Source: Holosporales bacterium (GTDB taxonomy: Bacteria; Pseudomonadota; Alphaproteobacteria; UBA3830; JAIRMZ01). Taken from it: a stretch of DNA of 10,524 bases. A program made the position numbers and the translations under genes. Positions within the stretch are counted from its first letter, which is position 1. Every line of letters begins with the position of its first letter. Location: contig JAITIJ010000008.1 in NCBI GenBank assembly GCA_031279495.1, positions 1-10,524 of the forward strand, in the 5' to 3' direction. Below are positions 1 through 7,460 of the stretch, piece after piece. The notes under the pieces were generated by a model. That model did no database searches, was not told the DNA's origin, and saw nothing but the letters and a program-made list of their open reading frames with translations.

Positions 1-1219
1 CAGATGTCTCTTCTAAAAGCGAGGTTAAAACACCACAGCGCAAGTTGTGTTCAAGCTTCCAAGCGACTTCTAAAGGAAGAAAGCTAAACGGATGTTTTAA
101 AAGAGCAAGAAGAGGGGCATCTGCGAAATTTTCCTCTATCACATCTGCGCACAACAAAGCAAAGACACCTGCAGAAGAAAGCGCCAAGGATCGCGCCTGC
201 GAAATATCCGCCGTTAAGTTCCATCGTTTAAGATGCTCTTCTACACGCTGGACAAGATCTGGATCTGGTGTAATTAAAGCAGCTGTTTGAGAAGGTGTGG
301 CAAAAGATTCGCGGAAAAGAAGAGCAATGATAAAGGCTTCTTCTTGGGCATGGGCAGCTTCTATAAGGGTAACATGGTCTGGAAGCTCAGCAGAAGATGC
401 GTCTTTGCTTGACTTTCCTTCTGTTAGCGCTTGTAGGACGAATCCTTTGCGCCTGTCTCTATTTCCCCCAAGAGGAATTACTTCTTCCGGGGAACAAGCA
501 AGGGCTCCTAGTATAGTATGTAGAGCGTATTGAGGGTGTTCTGGAGTAAGAGATTTTCCAGGATTAGGCATAATCTCTGGCAGAACAACCATGTTATGAG
601 CGCTTTTCCCTACCAACTGAAATACTGCGAGTATTTTAGGGAAAATGGCTGTAATGCCTGCTAAAACAACAGGATCCTCGGGATACGTATGAATCTGCGT
701 TTCGATTCCTCTAAGTGTAGCAAATCTTTGAGCACTTTTTAGAGTAGCCATAAGTTCAGAAGACTGAGAAATCGCCTTGTAAAGCGCCCAGAACAATTCT
801 GCTTTTTCAGAGAGAAGACCCGCAGAAGGCTCTGATATCTCATAAAGAAACGCTTCCTCTAACAATGCAATCAAAGCTGGAAGCGAGGCAAAAAGAGTGC
901 AAGGAAGAGGGGAAAGACGGCGCTCACGCAGAAACTCATAAAAAAACGAGAAGAAGCGTAGCAATCGCGGCAAATCATCCTCTCCTTGTTCCGTTGTGCT
1001 GAGCGCCTCTGTGAGCGTATACATTTGAGGGAACAGAATAGGTGTTGTTGCTTGCCGCTTTAGGGCTTCTGCAAATTGTCGGCAAGCTCTTTTTGTAGGT
1101 AAAACGATCCGCACTCTTCGGAGACTGAAAGGATCGGTCGGCCGATGATAACAGCGCAGAATGTGATCAGAGAGAACGTCAAGAAAAACTGCGGAGGACG
1201 GAAGAGAAAAGACCGCCAC
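1..1219 (-). CDS. addB: AddB, double-strand break repair protein (N-terminal part, runs off left edge)
   Basis: The reverse strand is open without a stop for 406 codons from a GTG at 1219-1217 to the window edge. The N-terminus MAVFSLPSSAVFLDVL, followed by VRIVLPTKRA (about residues 36-45), matches the start of alphaproteobacterial AddB. Further matches are VVLAGITAIFPK (184-195), HPQY (228-231), LIEAAHAQEEA (285-295) and AALITPD (313-319). AddB pairs with AddA to form the helicase-nuclease that processes broken DNA ends for RecA loading. This part is the AddB N-terminal, helicase-like region; the C-terminal nuclease lies outside the window. Family members are about 1000 residues long. The GTG start is chosen because it gives the family N-terminus and the only upstream in-frame codons before the tsaE TGA are GAA CGC GCT. 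The gene follows tsaE closely, so co-transcription and translational coupling are likely. Identity is confident; completeness cannot be judged. Confidence 0.88.
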   Translation of the reverse strand, partial: MAVFSLPSSAVFLDVLSDHILRCYHRPTDPFSLRRVRIVLPTKRACRQFAEALKRQATTPILFPQMYTLTEALSTTEQGEDDLPRLLRFFSFFYEFLRERRLSPLPCTLFASLPALIALLEEAFLYEISEPSAGLLSEKAELFWALYKAISQSSELMATLKSAQRFATLRGIETQIHTYPEDPVVLAGITAIFPKILAVFQLVGKSAHNMVVLPEIMPNPGKSLTPEHPQYALHTILGALACSPEEVIPLGGNRDRRKGFVLQALTEGKSSKDASSAELPDHVTLIEAAHAQEEAFIIALLFRESFATPSQTAALITPDPDLVQRVEEHLKRWNLTADISQARSLALSSAGVFALLCADVIEENFADAPLLALLKHPFSFLPLEVAWKLEHNLRCGVLTSLLEETS

Positions 1220-1228
1220 AGCGCGTTC

Positions 1229-1708
1229 TCAAAGAGAAGAATGCGCCATGGATACGATACGACTGCGCCAGGTTAAATCCCCAAAAACATGCAAAAGTCG
1301 TCCAGCAGGTCGTTGTTCGAATCGAATAGCTAAATGATTTTTTTTCAGAAAATAAGGAGGAAGGCGTTCCGCCCACTCTATAAGGACAACCTCATGATCA
1401 AGAATTTCATCAAATGCGAATTCAGAAATCTCCTCTTCTTCTCGTAGTCTATAAAAATCGCAATGCAAAAGGCGCCCCTGTGCGATTTTATACTCTTGGA
1501 TAAGAGGAAATGCTGGGCTTCCCGCAATACAAGGAGTAGACATCATCGCCCTAATAAGAGCACCGGCAAACGTTGTTTTTCCCGCACCAACCTCTCCCTG
1601 CAAGACAATTACGTCCTGGGCAAGAACACGCTGCGCAAGGACCGTCGCTAAATTCTCTGTTGAGAGCGCTGTCGGGCAGAAAAAGATACCAAGCTCTACT
1701 CGTTTCAT
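1229..1708 (-). CDS. tsaE: TsaE, ATPase of the t6A tRNA modification complex
   Basis: This encodes a 159-residue P-loop protein. The Walker A motif GEVGAGKTT lies at residues 38-46. GSPAFPLIQEY (63-73) stands where the family has 'SPTF..v.eY', followed by the typical HCDFYRL (82-88) and the VVLIEWAERLP signature (107-117). TsaE binds the TsaB-TsaD pair and hydrolyses ATP during synthesis of N6-threonylcarbamoyladenosine at position 37 of ANN-decoding tRNAs in the cytoplasm. Its length is normal for the family (about 150-160). The ATG at 1708 is preceded by AGGAAAAG about 8-12 bases upstream. The stop TGA (1231-1229) lies in the same frame as the following addB, with only three codons between them and the addB GTG. 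The upstream neighbour on the other strand is unrelated, so tsaE probably starts the tsaE-addB unit. Confidence 0.93.
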   Translation of the reverse strand: MKRVELGIFFCPTALSTENLATVLAQRVLAQDVIVLQGEVGAGKTTFAGALIRAMMSTPCIAGSPAFPLIQEYKIAQGRLLHCDFYRLREEEEISEFAFDEILDHEVVLIEWAERLPPYFLKKNHLAIRFEQRPAGRLLHVFGDLTWRSRIVSMAHSSL

Positions 1709-1792
1709 TCTGTATACTTTTCCTATGGACTATACTGTAGGTTTGCTTTGCAAGAAACAATAAATTCACCCCCTCATGCGTATTAGAGGCAC

Positions 1793-2114
1793 TTAGTCTT
1801 TAGAAAAGTTAAAATACGGCTGAAGAGAAACGCGCGGACATATGTCATCCGTCACTACATTGGCGCTATTACAGACGGTATACCGCACGGATATCCTATC
1901 TCTAGCAGCATAAAGCTCTCTGGCAAGATCTATCTTTTTTTAAACGAGAATTGCCAATGCTTTTATAGAGTAATGCCTTTGCGTCTTCTTCAGGCTCCAG
2001 GCAAACGCAGGTAAAGTTTTTTATCTTTTTGTGTTCGTCGTTGTAAATACGAGGTTTTGTAATAAGAAAATTCCAGGCAAAAAAACGTAAGTAAAGATGG
2101 TGCATCAGCTTCAA
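1793..2114 (-). pseudogene. Small unknown gene, apparently frameshifted in an A7 run
   Basis: Two reverse-strand frames join end to end. The first is open from a TTG at 2114 (open further upstream to a TAA) for about 60 codons, through CLEPEEDAKALLYKSIGN, to a run of seven A. It then continues out of frame to a stop at 1910. Dropping one A of the run (1935-1941) moves reading into a second open frame, IDLARELYAARDRISV, which ends with NFSKD and TAA at 1793. The joined product would be about 107 residues. I do not recognise the family and see no signal peptide or catalytic motif. The composition looks protein-like, with a charged helical middle. The gene could be a recent pseudogene, a gene rescued by transcriptional slippage on the A7 run, or chance. 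The remainder of the 456-base gap (1709-1792 and 2115-2164) holds nothing I can name. Confidence 0.33.
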
Positions 2115-2164
2115 TAAATCGTTCTTTCTTTGTTCATTGATTTACGCGGCGTTAGAAAGCCTCT

Positions 2165-2995
2165 ATGCTTATCATAGATGTTCTAGAAAAGAAAAAGGTC
2201 GTGGAAATTTTACACAAAATATCGGAGATTACAGAATGTTATGATGTGTATTTCACAGATGTGTGGGGGGTGTTGTACCACGAGGGCGTTGGAGTTCTTC
2301 CGACGGCGCTCCAAGGATTGCACGCTCTAAAAGAAGCGGAGAAAACGGTCGTTCTTATCTCTAACGCTTCTAAATCTGGAGACCTTCTTGCAGCTTTCCT
2401 CGAGCAAGAAGGAATTCCGCGCGTTCTGTATCATCGTGTTATTACCTCAGGAGACTGCACGCGCACTTACTTTGAGTCTTTAGGGAAACCCACGGCGTGC
2501 TATCTTATGGGCCGATCATATAACCGAGGTTTATTCCGTGGTCTTCCTATGACGTTTGTGGAAGAGCCAGAGCAAGCCGATATATTTGTCACATGTGCTC
2601 CACATATGGATTCTCTGTCCATAGACCCTTTTCTTCCTTTACTGGACCGGTGTTTAGCTGCCGGATTGCCCATGCTATGCGCTAATCCAGATGAGTATGT
2701 GTTAATTAAAGACCAGAAAATCGTTCGCTCTGGCCTCTTCGCACAATACTATGCAGAAAAAGGAGGTTCTGTGATGTTTTTTGGGAAACCTCATGAGCCC
2801 ATTTATAAGGGCGCGCACGCTTTTGTGCTTGGAACACCTAAAAAACGGCTGATTGCTATTGGGGATGGGCTAAAGACAGATATTTTAGGGGCGAAGAATT
2901 TCGGGATAGACTCTGTGTGGATCCGTTCTGGAGTGGATTCCAAAACAACTGAAACGAGCATCGTTCCTACCTATGTGATGGATTGTTTTCAATAA
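2165..2995 (+). CDS. NagD-like HAD superfamily hydrolase (HAD-IIA, 'DxWGV' type)
   Basis: The product is 276 residues and spans a complete HAD-IIA fold. Motif I is TDVWGV (residues 31-36), with nucleophile Asp32 and Trp34 where most HAD phosphatases have the second Asp. As I recall it, this Asp-x-Trp pattern is typical of the alphaproteobacterial NagD-like subfamily (TIGR01459). Motif II is the Ser in VVLISNAS (62-69). The C2 cap holds the CANPDEY segment (172-178). Motif III is Lys208 in FFGKPHEPIY, and motif IV is IGDGLKTD (232-239) with Asp234 and Asp239. Relatives are cytoplasmic Mg-dependent phosphatases of sugar phosphates or nucleotides, but the substrate here is unknown and the Trp may change or weaken catalysis. 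The only Shine-Dalgarno-like match to the ATG is AGAAAG at 2154-2159. A candidate terminator follows. It appears to be a single-gene unit. Confidence 0.85.
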   Translation: MLIIDVLEKKKVVEILHKISEITECYDVYFTDVWGVLYHEGVGVLPTALQGLHALKEAEKTVVLISNASKSGDLLAAFLEQEGIPRVLYHRVITSGDCTRTYFESLGKPTACYLMGRSYNRGLFRGLPMTFVEEPEQADIFVTCAPHMDSLSIDPFLPLLDRCLAAGLPMLCANPDEYVLIKDQKIVRSGLFAQYYAEKGGSVMFFGKPHEPIYKGAHAFVLGTPKKRLIAIGDGLKTDILGAKNFGIDSVWIRSGVDSKTTETSIVPTYVMDCFQ

Positions 2996-3011
2996 TGGTC
3001 TTTTGAGGGTT

Positions 3012-3065
3012 GGCACGCAAAATCTGAGGGAGTCTCAACACTCTTCGTGTGCCGATATGTTTTTC
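3012..3065 (+). terminator. Candidate terminator after the HAD gene
   Basis: GGCAC (3012-3016) can pair with GTGCC (3049-3053). Inside, GGGAGT can pair with ACTCTT using G-T pairs. A T-rich stretch (3058-3064) follows a few bases later. The stem is interrupted and the T-run does not touch it, so this is only a plausible weak terminator separating the HAD gene from the symporter pair. Confidence 0.3.
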
Positions 3066-3074
3066 TCTTGATTA

Positions 3075-3091
3075 GATAACGAATCCTTATC
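3075..3091 (+). promoter_or_regulatory. Short inverted repeat upstream of the symporter pair
   Basis: GATAA (3075-3079) and TTATC (3087-3091) form a perfect 5-bp inverted repeat around a 7-base centre, 33 bases before the first symporter ATG. A possible -35 TTGATT lies at 3068-3073, with only a poorly spaced TATTAA at 3096-3101 as -10. The repeat would sit inside such a promoter and could be a small operator. It is short enough to be chance. Confidence 0.2.
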
Positions 3092-3123
3092 AAACTATTA
3101 AAGATAGGGAAGAGGAGAGCAAT

Positions 3124-4617
3124 ATGGATATTGATTTGGGTGTCGTTTTTTTATATCTCATCGGTACGTTAGTATTGGGAGTATGGAGTGGTCGCGGCAT
3201 TAAAACGATGCGCGAATATGCTGTTAGCAACGGCAGTTTTCCAATGTGGATTCTGGTCGCAACGATTGTGGCGAGCCTTGTAGGCGGAGGCTCAACAATA
3301 GGTCTCGCGGAAAAGACGTTTTCCTTTGGTATGGTTACGCCCTTCTTTTATGTGTTGGGAGCTGCATCGATTGCTGCTATGGGCTTAGTTGCTCCATATA
3401 TGAAAGAATATTTAGGTTCTGCTGTAAGTCCCGGCGGCCTGATGCATATTTTCTTTGGGCGTCCTGGAGAGATTATTACAGGCATTATTGGCGTCTTGTT
3501 TTCCGTTGGCGCGGTTGCAGCGCAAGTGGGCGCTATGGGCTTTATTTTCCGAGAATTGCTGGGAGTCTCTTATGAGCTAGGCGTTTTCATCAGCTTTGGC
3601 GTTCTTGTGATTTACTCTATGTTCGGTGGAATACGTGCTGTTGTTGTAACAGATGTTATACAATGTATCGTTATGCTTGTTATGATACCGCTTGTTGCCT
3701 ATTTTACAATATCTCGGGCGGGCGGTTTTGAGGCGATGTTGGCAAATGTGCCGAGCGACAGAACAACGCTTGATCCTATTTTCCAAGATCTATCGCGCTA
3801 TGTTCCGCAAATCATCATTTGGATGATTCCGTGGATGTTGCCCTATCTTTTGCAGCGTCTTTTGATGGGAGAAAACGTCAGGCAAATCAAGAACGCTTTT
3901 TATATCAGCGCATTGATAGCGACAGCCTTTATGTTTGTCGTCATTCCTATTGGTCTTAGCGCGCTTGCGCTAAATCCACAACTCGATGCGCATTCAGCAA
4001 TGACTTATGTTATGCAAACAGCAGTTCCGACAGGACTAAAAGGCTGTGCCATTGCGGGACTTATGGCCGTAATCATGTCTACAGCAGACTCTTGTTTAAA
4101 TATAGCAAGTGTTATGGCTGTGTGCGATCTGATTTTGCCGTTGCGTAGATGTGTTTTAAGAGATGAGCAGATGCTTCGTTACGCACAATACACAACACTT
4201 CTACTCGGTCTTTTTTCTGTTTTAGGGGCATTGTATTTTAGGCTAATCATAAATTTCATCATGTATGCTGAAGGCCTATGGTTCTCAGTTGTTACTATTC
4301 CTATGCTTGCTGGCATTTTGGGTTATAAAGGAAGCAAACAGGCGTTTATCTGGGCTGCTGTGGCAGGATCTGTTGCGATGGCCTCTTGGCATGCTCTTGG
4401 TCTTGAAAGAATTGTGATCTACAGTTTAGTTGGAGGACTTGTCAATGCGCTCGTGTTCTTTGGCCTAAGCGAATACGGCAAACATCATGGAATCCTTGAG
4501 CGCGAAGAACAGGAGAAAAAGGAAAAGCGCAAAAGGATTTTGGAAGAAAGAGAACAAGCGCATTGCTCAGGGAAGTCGTATCTTAAAACAGATGACTGGG
4601 AATCGCGTACTGTTTAG
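3124..4617 (+). CDS. Sodium:solute symporter family protein, copy 1 (SLC5/SSS)
   Basis: This is a 497-residue inner-membrane protein with about 12-13 hydrophobic segments, of normal SSS family length. Visible family features are VLGVWSGR at the first helix (17-24) and SLVGGGSTIGLAE (51-63) at the conserved glycine motif of the first core helix. FGGIRAVVVTDVIQ (167-180) and QRLLMG (244-249) follow. The serine-rich VIMSTADSCLN lies at 316-326; in the family this segment supplies serines to the second sodium site. The VGGG...G.AE and TDV.Q pattern resembles the choline transporter (SLC5A7-like) branch, but the substrate cannot be told from sequence. A charged cytoplasmic tail (about 450-497, rich in Glu, Lys and Arg) ends the protein. 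The ATG has a strong AGGAGAG site at 3113-3119. A close paralogue follows 48 bases after the stop, so the two probably form one transcript. Confidence 0.9.
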   Translation: MDIDLGVVFLYLIGTLVLGVWSGRGIKTMREYAVSNGSFPMWILVATIVASLVGGGSTIGLAEKTFSFGMVTPFFYVLGAASIAAMGLVAPYMKEYLGSAVSPGGLMHIFFGRPGEIITGIIGVLFSVGAVAAQVGAMGFIFRELLGVSYELGVFISFGVLVIYSMFGGIRAVVVTDVIQCIVMLVMIPLVAYFTISRAGGFEAMLANVPSDRTTLDPIFQDLSRYVPQIIIWMIPWMLPYLLQRLLMGENVRQIKNAFYISALIATAFMFVVIPIGLSALALNPQLDAHSAMTYVMQTAVPTGLKGCAIAGLMAVIMSTADSCLNIASVMAVCDLILPLRRCVLRDEQMLRYAQYTTLLLGLFSVLGALYFRLIINFIMYAEGLWFSVVTIPMLAGILGYKGSKQAFIWAAVAGSVAMASWHALGLERIVIYSLVGGLVNALVFFGLSEYGKHHGILEREEQEKKEKRKRILEEREQAHCSGKSYLKTDDWESRTV

Positions 4618-4665
4618 AGTCACTAAGCTGCTAGAGCAGAATATGATTTTTAGGAGAGTGATGAT

Positions 4666-6159
4666 ATGGATATCGATCTCATTATTGTAGGTGTTAGTCT
4701 TATTGCTGCATTGGTTTTGGGCGTATGGAGTGGTCGGAACACCGACACAATAAAGGATTTTGCCATTGGTGATAGTAGGGCCTCAGCAGCAGCGCTTTTT
4801 GCTACTATTGTAGCAACGTATGTTGGAGGGGTGCAGGGACTCGCTGAAAAGACCTTCACTGTTGGAGTTGTTTTTCCTCTTATTCATAGCTTAGGAAGCA
4901 TCAACTTATTTTTCATTGGCGTCTTTGTCGCGCCACGCATGAAAAAATATCTTGGAAGCGCAGTTAGTCCAGGAGGATTAGCTTACCTCTTTTGGGGACG
5001 AGAAGGTGAAATCATTACAGGTGTTGCAGGGGTACTGTATTCGCTTGGACGTGTAGCTATACAGGTCTGTGCAATAGGGTTCTTGTTTCAAGGATTCCTG
5101 GGTGTTCCTTATGTATGGGGAACTGTGATTGGATGCGGTGTTTTCATTGTATATTCTGCTTTTGGTGGAGTGCGTGCTGTTCTTGTAACAGATGCTGTCC
5201 AGCTCTTAGGGGTTGTTCTAGCAATTCCGTTTCTCTCTTATTTAGCCATTATGAACGCAGGAGGGATTGATTTTGTCTTGAACTCTGTACCAAAAGAACG
5301 TCTAAGCATTGCTCCATTATGGGAACAACCGATGAAATATGCCCCCATCCTTTTCTCTTTTGCGATATGGCTGATGGATCCCGCTTGGATGCAGCGTTTG
5401 CTAATGGGAAAAGGTGTGTTGCAATTGAAGAAAGCTTTTTGCTTTAGCTCTATTGTTTGCTTTCCTGTCGCTTTGTGCTCCGTCTGTATCGGTTTAAGTG
5501 CTTTGGCAACTGGTCCTCATATTGACCCTCATGTCTCCGTATTGCATGTCATCCAAACAGCAGCACCGGCAGGGTTGCAAGGTCTTATCATCGCGGGTCT
5601 TTTAGCGGTCATCATGTCGACTGTTGATTCAGATCTTAATGTGACAAGTGTTATGCTTATCTGTGATATTCTGGTGCCATGCAAAAAGCGCATTCTAACG
5701 GATAGCCAGATGCTGCGGTATGCTCAGTATGGGACTTTTGCCCTAGGCGCGATTTCAATTGTTGTCGCCTTGTACTTTAGAAATATCATCGATGTCCTAC
5801 TGTATTTTAACAGCTTCTGGGCTGGCACAGTTTTGATCCCTCTTTCTGTAAGCATATTTGGCTACAAAAGTAGCAAGCAGGCGTTTATGTGGTCTGTGGG
5901 CATTGGAAGTTTAACGATTTTAACCTGGACCGTTTTTGGGTTAGAAGAGCGCTTCGATGTTTACAGTTTCTTTCCTAGCATGATCGCCAATGCTGTAGTA
6001 TTCTTTGGCCTCAACGAATACGGTAAGCGTTATGGTGTTTTGGAAAGAGAATCACAAAGACAGGCTGCCAAACGCGAAAACATCCTGAAAGAAAGAGAGC
6101 GCGCTCATCGCCTAGGAAGGCCATATCTTGAGGCGGATGATTGGATGTCTTTGCATTAA
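4666..6159 (+). CDS. Sodium:solute symporter family protein, copy 2 (SLC5/SSS)
   Basis: A tandem paralogue of the preceding gene, also 497 residues and collinear with it. Both begin MDIDL and share LVLGVWSGR, YLGSAVSPGG, FGG(I/V)RAV, QRLLMG, AVIMST.DS and QMLRYAQY. Serines of the family's second sodium site are kept (STVDS, 318-322). The main difference is in the first core helix. Copy 1 reads VGGGSTIGLAEK, while copy 2 reads VGGVQGLAEK, two residues shorter at a spot that in SSS proteins lies near the sodium and substrate sites. A one-residue insertion about 20 residues later partly compensates. The tail (about 451-497) keeps the charged pattern of copy 1 and ends in YLEADDW. The AGGAGAG site at 4652-4658 matches that of copy 1. 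Substrate is unknown; it probably differs from copy 1. The stop lies close to the dnaJ promoter. Confidence 0.9.
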   Translation: MDIDLIIVGVSLIAALVLGVWSGRNTDTIKDFAIGDSRASAAALFATIVATYVGGVQGLAEKTFTVGVVFPLIHSLGSINLFFIGVFVAPRMKKYLGSAVSPGGLAYLFWGREGEIITGVAGVLYSLGRVAIQVCAIGFLFQGFLGVPYVWGTVIGCGVFIVYSAFGGVRAVLVTDAVQLLGVVLAIPFLSYLAIMNAGGIDFVLNSVPKERLSIAPLWEQPMKYAPILFSFAIWLMDPAWMQRLLMGKGVLQLKKAFCFSSIVCFPVALCSVCIGLSALATGPHIDPHVSVLHVIQTAAPAGLQGLIIAGLLAVIMSTVDSDLNVTSVMLICDILVPCKKRILTDSQMLRYAQYGTFALGAISIVVALYFRNIIDVLLYFNSFWAGTVLIPLSVSIFGYKSSKQAFMWSVGIGSLTILTWTVFGLEERFDVYSFFPSMIANAVVFFGLNEYGKRYGVLERESQRQAAKRENILKERERAHRLGRPYLEADDWMSLH

Positions 6160-6178
6160 GTGCAGCACGATGTATAAT
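6151..6178 (+). promoter_or_regulatory. Probable sigma-70 type promoter for dnaJ
   Basis: A perfect -10 TATAAT lies at 6173-6178, preceded after 16 bases by TTGCAT at 6151-6156 as the -35. The -35 overlaps the end of the second symporter gene. Transcription would start near 6185, upstream of the strong hairpin and 60 bases before the dnaJ ATG. No CIRCE or other heat-shock operator was recognised. Confidence 0.55.
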
Positions 6179-6197
6179 TACTCATTTGAAAGATTGC

Positions 6198-6229
6198 GCA
6201 AAGGGGTGTTGTGCAAGCACCCCTTTTGC
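6198..6229 (+). terminator. Strong hairpin: symporter terminator and/or dnaJ leader structure
   Basis: GCAAAGGGGTG (6198-6208) pairs with CACCCCTTTTGC (6218-6229) over 11 bp with one bulged T and a 9-base loop. The GC core GGGGTG/CACCCC is followed directly by TTTT, so it can act as an intrinsic terminator for the symporter pair. It also lies downstream of the TATAAT at 6173, and so would sit in the 5' leader of a dnaJ transcript, where it could attenuate or regulate expression. Confidence 0.6.
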
Positions 6230-6245
6230 TTGAGAGCATTTTTAT

Positions 6246-7397
6246 ATGTCGAAAGATTATTATGCCATTTTAGGTGTATCGCGCTCGGCTTCGCAGGACG
6301 AGTTGAAAAAGGCGTTCCGTAAGCTCGCTGTGAAATACCATCCAGACAAAAATCCTGGAGACAAAGCAGCAGAACAGAAATTCAAAGAAATTAACGAAGC
6401 TTATGACATCCTAAAAGACGACCAAAAACGCGCCGCTTACGATAAATTCGGAGAAGCAGCATTCCAAGGAGGAGGCTTCGATCCCAGACAAGCAGGCGGT
6501 TTTAGCTTCAACATGGGCGGAGGCGCATTCTCCGATATTTTTGAGGAAATCTTCTCTGGTGGACGCAGTTCCACACATCAAGAGACGCGTATGCGTGGAT
6601 CGGACCTACGTCATGATGTCTCTCTAACACTTGAAGAGGCCTTTCACGGCAAAGAGGTGCGCTTAAAACTGCGCTTGCCTACCACTTGCACCGCTTGTAA
6701 AGGAACAGGGGCAGAAGGAGGTGCTCAGCCTGTGGCCTGCTCTGCATGTCGCGGATCAGGCACTATTCGCTTCTCTCAAGGTTTCTTCGCCATGGAAAGA
6801 ACATGCACCCAATGTGGAGGAGCAGGTCGCACCATAGAAAAAAAATGCACGAAATGTCGTGGAACGGGACGTGTCCCCGATGAGCGGACACTGAAAGCCA
6901 CGATCCCTGCTGGCATAGAAGATGGCGCGCGCATTCGGCTAGCAGGAGAAGGAGAAGTCGGCTTGCGCGGTGGAGCTCCTGGAGATTTATACATTTTTGT
7001 GCAGGTTAAGCCCCATCAGTTATTTCAGCGAGAAGGAAACGCGCTGCATTGTACTGCTCCGTTAAAAATGACAACAGCCGCTCTTTCTGGAACTCTAGAA
7101 GTACCGACAATTGATGGAACAAAGGCTCAAATATCTATTCCACAAGGAACCCAATCCGGACAGACTTTTCGTTTGAAAGGAAAAGGAATGACAGCTGTAC
7201 GCAGCAGTGCACGAGGCGATATGTTTGTTCACGTCCAGGTGGAAACGCCTATGAATTTAACGCAAAAGCAGAAAGAATTGCTTGAGACTTTTGAACAAGC
7301 AAGCGACTCCAGCAAAACGAATCCTCAATCTGATGGATTCTTCGCTCGTATCCGCGATTTCTGGCAAGAATTTTGCGAATCTAGCGGGAAGGAGTAA
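6246..7397 (+). CDS. dnaJ: DnaJ (Hsp40) co-chaperone
   Basis: This is a full-length 383-residue type I DnaJ. The J domain (about 1-70) carries the HPD motif at 32-34, which stimulates the DnaK ATPase. A Gly/Phe-rich stretch (about 72-106) follows. Four zinc-binding repeats are complete: CTACKGTG (148-155), CSACRGSG (165-172), CTQCGGAG (187-194) and CTKCRGTG (201-208). The C-terminal substrate-binding domains (about 210-340) include the usual IPAGIEDGARIRL and PQGTQSGQTFRLKGKG segments. DnaJ works with DnaK and GrpE in cytoplasmic protein folding and stress recovery. Neither partner is in the window, although dnaK is commonly just upstream of dnaJ. Here the upstream neighbour is a transporter, and the gene appears to have its own promoter and a hairpin leader. 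GAGAG at 6232-6236 is a weak ribosome site nine bases before the ATG. Confidence 0.97.
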   Translation: MSKDYYAILGVSRSASQDELKKAFRKLAVKYHPDKNPGDKAAEQKFKEINEAYDILKDDQKRAAYDKFGEAAFQGGGFDPRQAGGFSFNMGGGAFSDIFEEIFSGGRSSTHQETRMRGSDLRHDVSLTLEEAFHGKEVRLKLRLPTTCTACKGTGAEGGAQPVACSACRGSGTIRFSQGFFAMERTCTQCGGAGRTIEKKCTKCRGTGRVPDERTLKATIPAGIEDGARIRLAGEGEVGLRGGAPGDLYIFVQVKPHQLFQREGNALHCTAPLKMTTAALSGTLEVPTIDGTKAQISIPQGTQSGQTFRLKGKGMTAVRSSARGDMFVHVQVETPMNLTQKQKELLETFEQASDSSKTNPQSDGFFARIRDFWQEFCESSGKE

Positions 7398-7460
7398 GAC
7401 TCTGTGAACGAGAGAAGAGTGCGGAATTGGAAGGAGCAAGTCTTAAGTTATTAAATAGAA

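Noticed and set aside
45..533. Plus-strand open frames of 81 and 78 codons
   Set aside because: They lie antisense to addB, which reads continuously on the other strand with clear family motifs, and they show no recognisable protein features.
1229..1231. UGA read as tryptophan (recoding) to fuse TsaE and AddB
   Set aside because: Tryptophan is encoded by TGG throughout, TGA also ends recR at a family-typical position, and addB begins naturally at the GTG just after. The standard code is sufficient.
1935..1945. The A7G stretch as a programmed -1 frameshift site in the small unknown gene
   Set aside because: A -1 shift there leads at once to AGA TAG. Only a +1 shift or loss of one A continues the second open frame.
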